The notes under the pieces are model-generated. The model saw nothing but the letters and a program-made list of their open reading frames with translations. It had not been told where the DNA came from and did not search any database. The translations under genes were made by a program, and so were the position numbers. From Haloferax sp046557615 (lineage in GTDB: Archaea > Halobacteriota > Halobacteria > Halobacteriales > Haloferacaceae), in contig NZ_JBKIII010000002.1 of assembly GCF_046557615.1 (NCBI RefSeq), positions 1 through 64,000 of the forward strand: 64,000 bases of DNA, read 5' to 3'. Below, piece after piece: positions 61,481-64,000 of the stretch. Numbering within the stretch: the first letter of the stretch is position 1; the number at the start of each line of letters is the position of its first letter.

Positions 61481-63589
61481 ATGTCTGAACCAATCAAGGT
61501 TGCCAGCCTCTTCTCGGGAGCGGGAGGGCTCGATATCGGGTTCAGTGAACATCCAGCGTTCGAGGTCGTTCTCCACCTCGACGTTTACGATACCGCGATC
61601 GAGACGCTGAATGCGAACAAAGGAACGTACGTCGACGCCAGTTCGGTTATCCTCAACGAGGACGTGACCGAATTTGCGGCGGATTTAGAGCAAGGGAACT
61701 ACGAGAAGTACGGACTCGATTCGAGTCTCGCCGACGAGATTGACTTCGTTATCGGTGGACCGCCCTGTCAGCCGTTCTCGGCGGCCGCTCGGCGCGCGGG
61801 CGGAACTGTTGGCACTGACAGCGAAGAGGGACAACTCTTCATGGCCTACGTCGACCTTCTGGACATCTGGCAGCCGAAAGGGTTCCTCTTCGAGAACGTC
61901 TACGGTGTCACCTCGAACGAAGAGGACTGGGAACCTATCGTCGAGGCGTTTCAGGGCGCTGGCTACGAGGTGGAGAAGCCGCGAACTGCTCGAACTTTGG
62001 ATGCCGCAGATTACGGTGTCCCGCAGCATCGCGAGCGCACGTTCATCGTCGGCGTTCACGAGGACAAGGAGACTGCAACCGCGGCGTTCAGGTTTCCAAA
62101 ACCAACTCACGGCCCGGACTCCGAAGATGGCCCAGATCTGATATCCGCCGGAGAGGCACTCGAGAAGGTCGATTCGAACGGGGCAAACGAAGACGACACC
62201 TACCGAATTACCTCGAAGCACGCGCCGTTGCTCGATGACATCCCTCCCGGCCTGAACTACGCGTTTTACACCGAGAAGTTGGGTCATCCCGACCCCGTGT
62301 TCGGATGGCGCTCTCGGTTCTCTGATTACCTCTACAAGGCGGACCCCGAATCGCCAGTCCGGACGCTGAAAGCTCAGCCCGGTGCGGCTTCCGGTCCGTT
62401 CCACTGGGAGAACCGTAAGTTCACCGAGGCCGAACTCAAGCGACTGCAATCGTTCCCAGACGATTACGTTCTCGAAGGTGGATACGGACACGTCGTCAAG
62501 CAGATTGGAAACTCGGTGCCACCGCGAATCGCGTGCGTTCTTGCAACTGCAATCGGAAATCAACTGTTCGGGTACGAACTCGACGAAGAGGAGGCAACGC
62601 AACTCTTCGATACCGAGGTATTCGACGGCACCCCGCGCATCGAACCGATGCCTGATAGTTACGAGCTGAACTTCCGATCCCGCAAGCGTACCAGCTCTGA
62701 GGAGTACAAGCAGATGGCTCGAATGCAGCTCGAAAAACTGGGTCTGTGGGAGCCAGCAAACGCTCGCGAGGCGGGACAGAAAGGCTTGGAGAACTTCACC
62801 GGTGACGGCGACTCGGATGGTGGTGAAAAAGACCATCGAACGGTTCACTGGGGGTTCTCAGCGGACTCGCATTTCGATAGCGAGTCCGCAGAGACTGCAG
62901 AGGGTGTTAGCGAATACCCGCAGACGTACACCGTAGAGAGCAAAATCAACGGCCAAACACTGGCTATCGAAGTGGAGGGTTCCGACGAAGCCGAAGGACG
63001 AATCGAACTGGCTCTCTGGCGAAACCACGGTTCGCTGCTCGCATCACTTGGTGTGAATCGTATCGAACTTGCTGCAGATGGTGTGAATCTCGAGGAGGTG
63101 TTCCCGCTCTGGTATATTCTCAAACAGGATGTCCTTGCCAGGACGCGATACGAGAAGCTCGTGGACATCGTCGGGCACTACTCGACGACGAAAGACGACT
63201 ACTCGTCTACGATCACTGTTACCGACGTAGCGGAGTCGGAAGAACTCGTTCGGACCCTCGAGTTCGTGAGCGATGCAGAGAACAGCAATACTGAGTGGAC
63301 GCTTCCGAGGCTGACCAAGCGTGTCGGCTGCCCGCCGGTCGAGATCGTAGATGCGTTCCAACAACTTCGTCGATGGCGGTACGAGATTCGCACACCAACC
63401 ACGGATAGGACGATGGGAACCGACGAGAATGGACACGAGAATATCCTGTTTACCTACCCATTCCCTGATTTAACCTCGACCTCTCACTTCGACGAAACCG
63501 TCGACCTCGACAGACTCTACGAAGAGGCACGAGAGATGGAGTCTGCTGAGAACTCAAAGCAGGCGATGGAAACTGACGGCGGTCAGTAA
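61481..63589 (+). CDS. DNA (cytosine-5-)-methyltransferase with C-terminal extension
   Basis: About 702 residues from the ATG at 61481 (ATG at 61469 is possible). C5-methyltransferase motifs are in order: I FSGAGGLDIGF, IV GGPPCQPFS with catalytic Cys about residue 96, VI FENV, VIII PQHRERTFIVG, IX RLQSFPDDY and X GNSVPPRIA. The target-recognition region between VIII and IX is about 110 residues. Some 300 residues after motif X (from about 390) are unlike a normal methyltransferase and may form a helical or DNA-binding domain. It modifies host DNA to protect it from the partner nuclease, from which it is divergent. Confidence 0.93.
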   Translation: MSEPIKVASLFSGAGGLDIGFSEHPAFEVVLHLDVYDTAIETLNANKGTYVDASSVILNEDVTEFAADLEQGNYEKYGLDSSLADEIDFVIGGPPCQPFSAAARRAGGTVGTDSEEGQLFMAYVDLLDIWQPKGFLFENVYGVTSNEEDWEPIVEAFQGAGYEVEKPRTARTLDAADYGVPQHRERTFIVGVHEDKETATAAFRFPKPTHGPDSEDGPDLISAGEALEKVDSNGANEDDTYRITSKHAPLLDDIPPGLNYAFYTEKLGHPDPVFGWRSRFSDYLYKADPESPVRTLKAQPGAASGPFHWENRKFTEAELKRLQSFPDDYVLEGGYGHVVKQIGNSVPPRIACVLATAIGNQLFGYELDEEEATQLFDTEVFDGTPRIEPMPDSYELNFRSRKRTSSEEYKQMARMQLEKLGLWEPANAREAGQKGLENFTGDGDSDGGEKDHRTVHWGFSADSHFDSESAETAEGVSEYPQTYTVESKINGQTLAIEVEGSDEAEGRIELALWRNHGSLLASLGVNRIELAADGVNLEEVFPLWYILKQDVLARTRYEKLVDIVGHYSTTKDDYSSTITVTDVAESEELVRTLEFVSDAENSNTEWTLPRLTKRVGCPPVEIVDAFQQLRRWRYEIRTPTTDRTMGTDENGHENILFTYPFPDLTSTSHFDETVDLDRLYEEAREMESAENSKQAMETDGGQ

Positions 63590-63792
63590 CCGGTCGAGTA
63601 AACACCTTGACCGCTGTTACTCAGCTGAGCAGGGTCCATGCAGTGTCCCACTTGGCGTGATAGCGCTCGTGGAGGCCGGTGAACTCGCGGCGTATCAGGA
63701 GCCAGTGGTCGCGATTTGGCGACAGCACTGGTCTCGACAAACCTCGACTGGTGCAACAACACAGATAACGATTGGGAGGTACACCATCCAAC

Positions 63793-64000
63793 ATGGCACT
63801 CACCGCCGAGCAACAGAAAATAGAGATAGCCATCCGGTCTATCTGTGAGGGTAATCAGTTCGCCACGGTGGAAGATATCACAAATCGAGTGCCTCTGTCG
63901 AGGCAAGCGGTACTCGACAACGTCGATATCGTCGCCGCTGAACACGACTACATTCGGCACCAACACGTCGGCGAGGCGAAGGTGTACTACGTGACCGAGT
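63793..64000 (+). CDS. Partial gene, possible winged-helix protein
   Basis: The first 69 codons of a gene cut by the right edge. The sequence begins MALTAEQQKIEIAIRSIC and continues FATVEDITNRVPLSRQAVLDNV, a helix-turn-helix-like pattern. It could be a small regulator of the restriction island or an unrelated gene. Identity cannot be settled from this part. Confidence 0.5.
   Translation, partial: MALTAEQQKIEIAIRSICEGNQFATVEDITNRVPLSRQAVLDNVDIVAAEHDYIRHQHVGEAKVYYVTE

Noticed and set aside
1..64000. CRISPR arrays, insertion sequences and rRNA genes
   Set aside because: No regularly spaced repeats, transposase motifs or rRNA sequence were seen in the window.

Overview
The window is chromosomal DNA of a halophilic archaeon (class Halobacteria). 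The signs are GC-rich third positions, very acidic proteins, Tat signals followed by lipoboxes, a FilR1-type winged-helix regulator, TrmB regulators, halocyanin, and TATA boxes placed about 27 bp before start codons, as expected for leaderless transcripts. No rRNA, CRISPR array, transposase or replication origin was seen. The genus cannot be fixed from the sequence alone; a Haloferacaceae-like organism is plausible.

Layout. 0-0.6 kb: terminator-like hairpin, tRNA-Cys and a broken copy of its 3' end. 0.6-4.2 kb: a large fused regulator (winged helix, FilR1-like region, P-loop NTPase, TPRs). 4.4-11.5 kb: exported protein, copper ATPase CopA with its Lrp/TRASH regulator and CopZ chaperone, then SlyD, CcdA and a thioredoxin lipoprotein. 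11.7-18.4 kb: PQQ-type sugar dehydrogenase, a TrmB regulator and a hydantoinase/oxoprolinase pair (hyuA-hyuB). 18.5-25.3 kb: second copper-linked block (permease with two YHS domains, His-rich halocyanin, CPH-type pump CopB), then a chemotaxis-type transducer. 25.7-30.4 kb: methyltransferase, glycosyltransferase, MFS transporter, SnoaL-like protein and a CBS/ParB-like protein.

30.4-44.5 kb is a surface-glycan region: an epimerase, a FilR1-type regulator, then a tightly packed operon of a Gly-Tyr/Asp-Arg-rich exported protein, flippase, fused GT2-GT4 glycosyltransferase, two alkaline-phosphatase-superfamily enzymes and two large related membrane proteins. Its two apparent gaps are each spanned by a mini-ORF that overlaps both neighbours.

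44.8-47.3 kb: catalase-peroxidase KatG and a small membrane protein. 47.4-59.5 kb: a beta-1,3-glucan (laminarin-like) utilisation operon of seven overlapping or abutting genes (binding protein, two permeases, two ATPases, GH81 lipoprotein, GH3 beta-glucosidase) with a convergent TrmB regulator. Expected flow: GH81 cuts glucan at the cell surface, the ABC transporter imports oligosaccharides, and cytoplasmic GH3 releases glucose.

59.6-63.6 kb: a probable type II restriction-modification island, with a candidate PD-(D/E)XK nuclease divergent from a DNA cytosine-5 methyltransferase. The nuclease promoter has two copies of a CAGT-N2-ACTG element 33 bp apart, flanking its TATA box. A decayed gene end lies at the island border, and a partial gene runs off the right edge.
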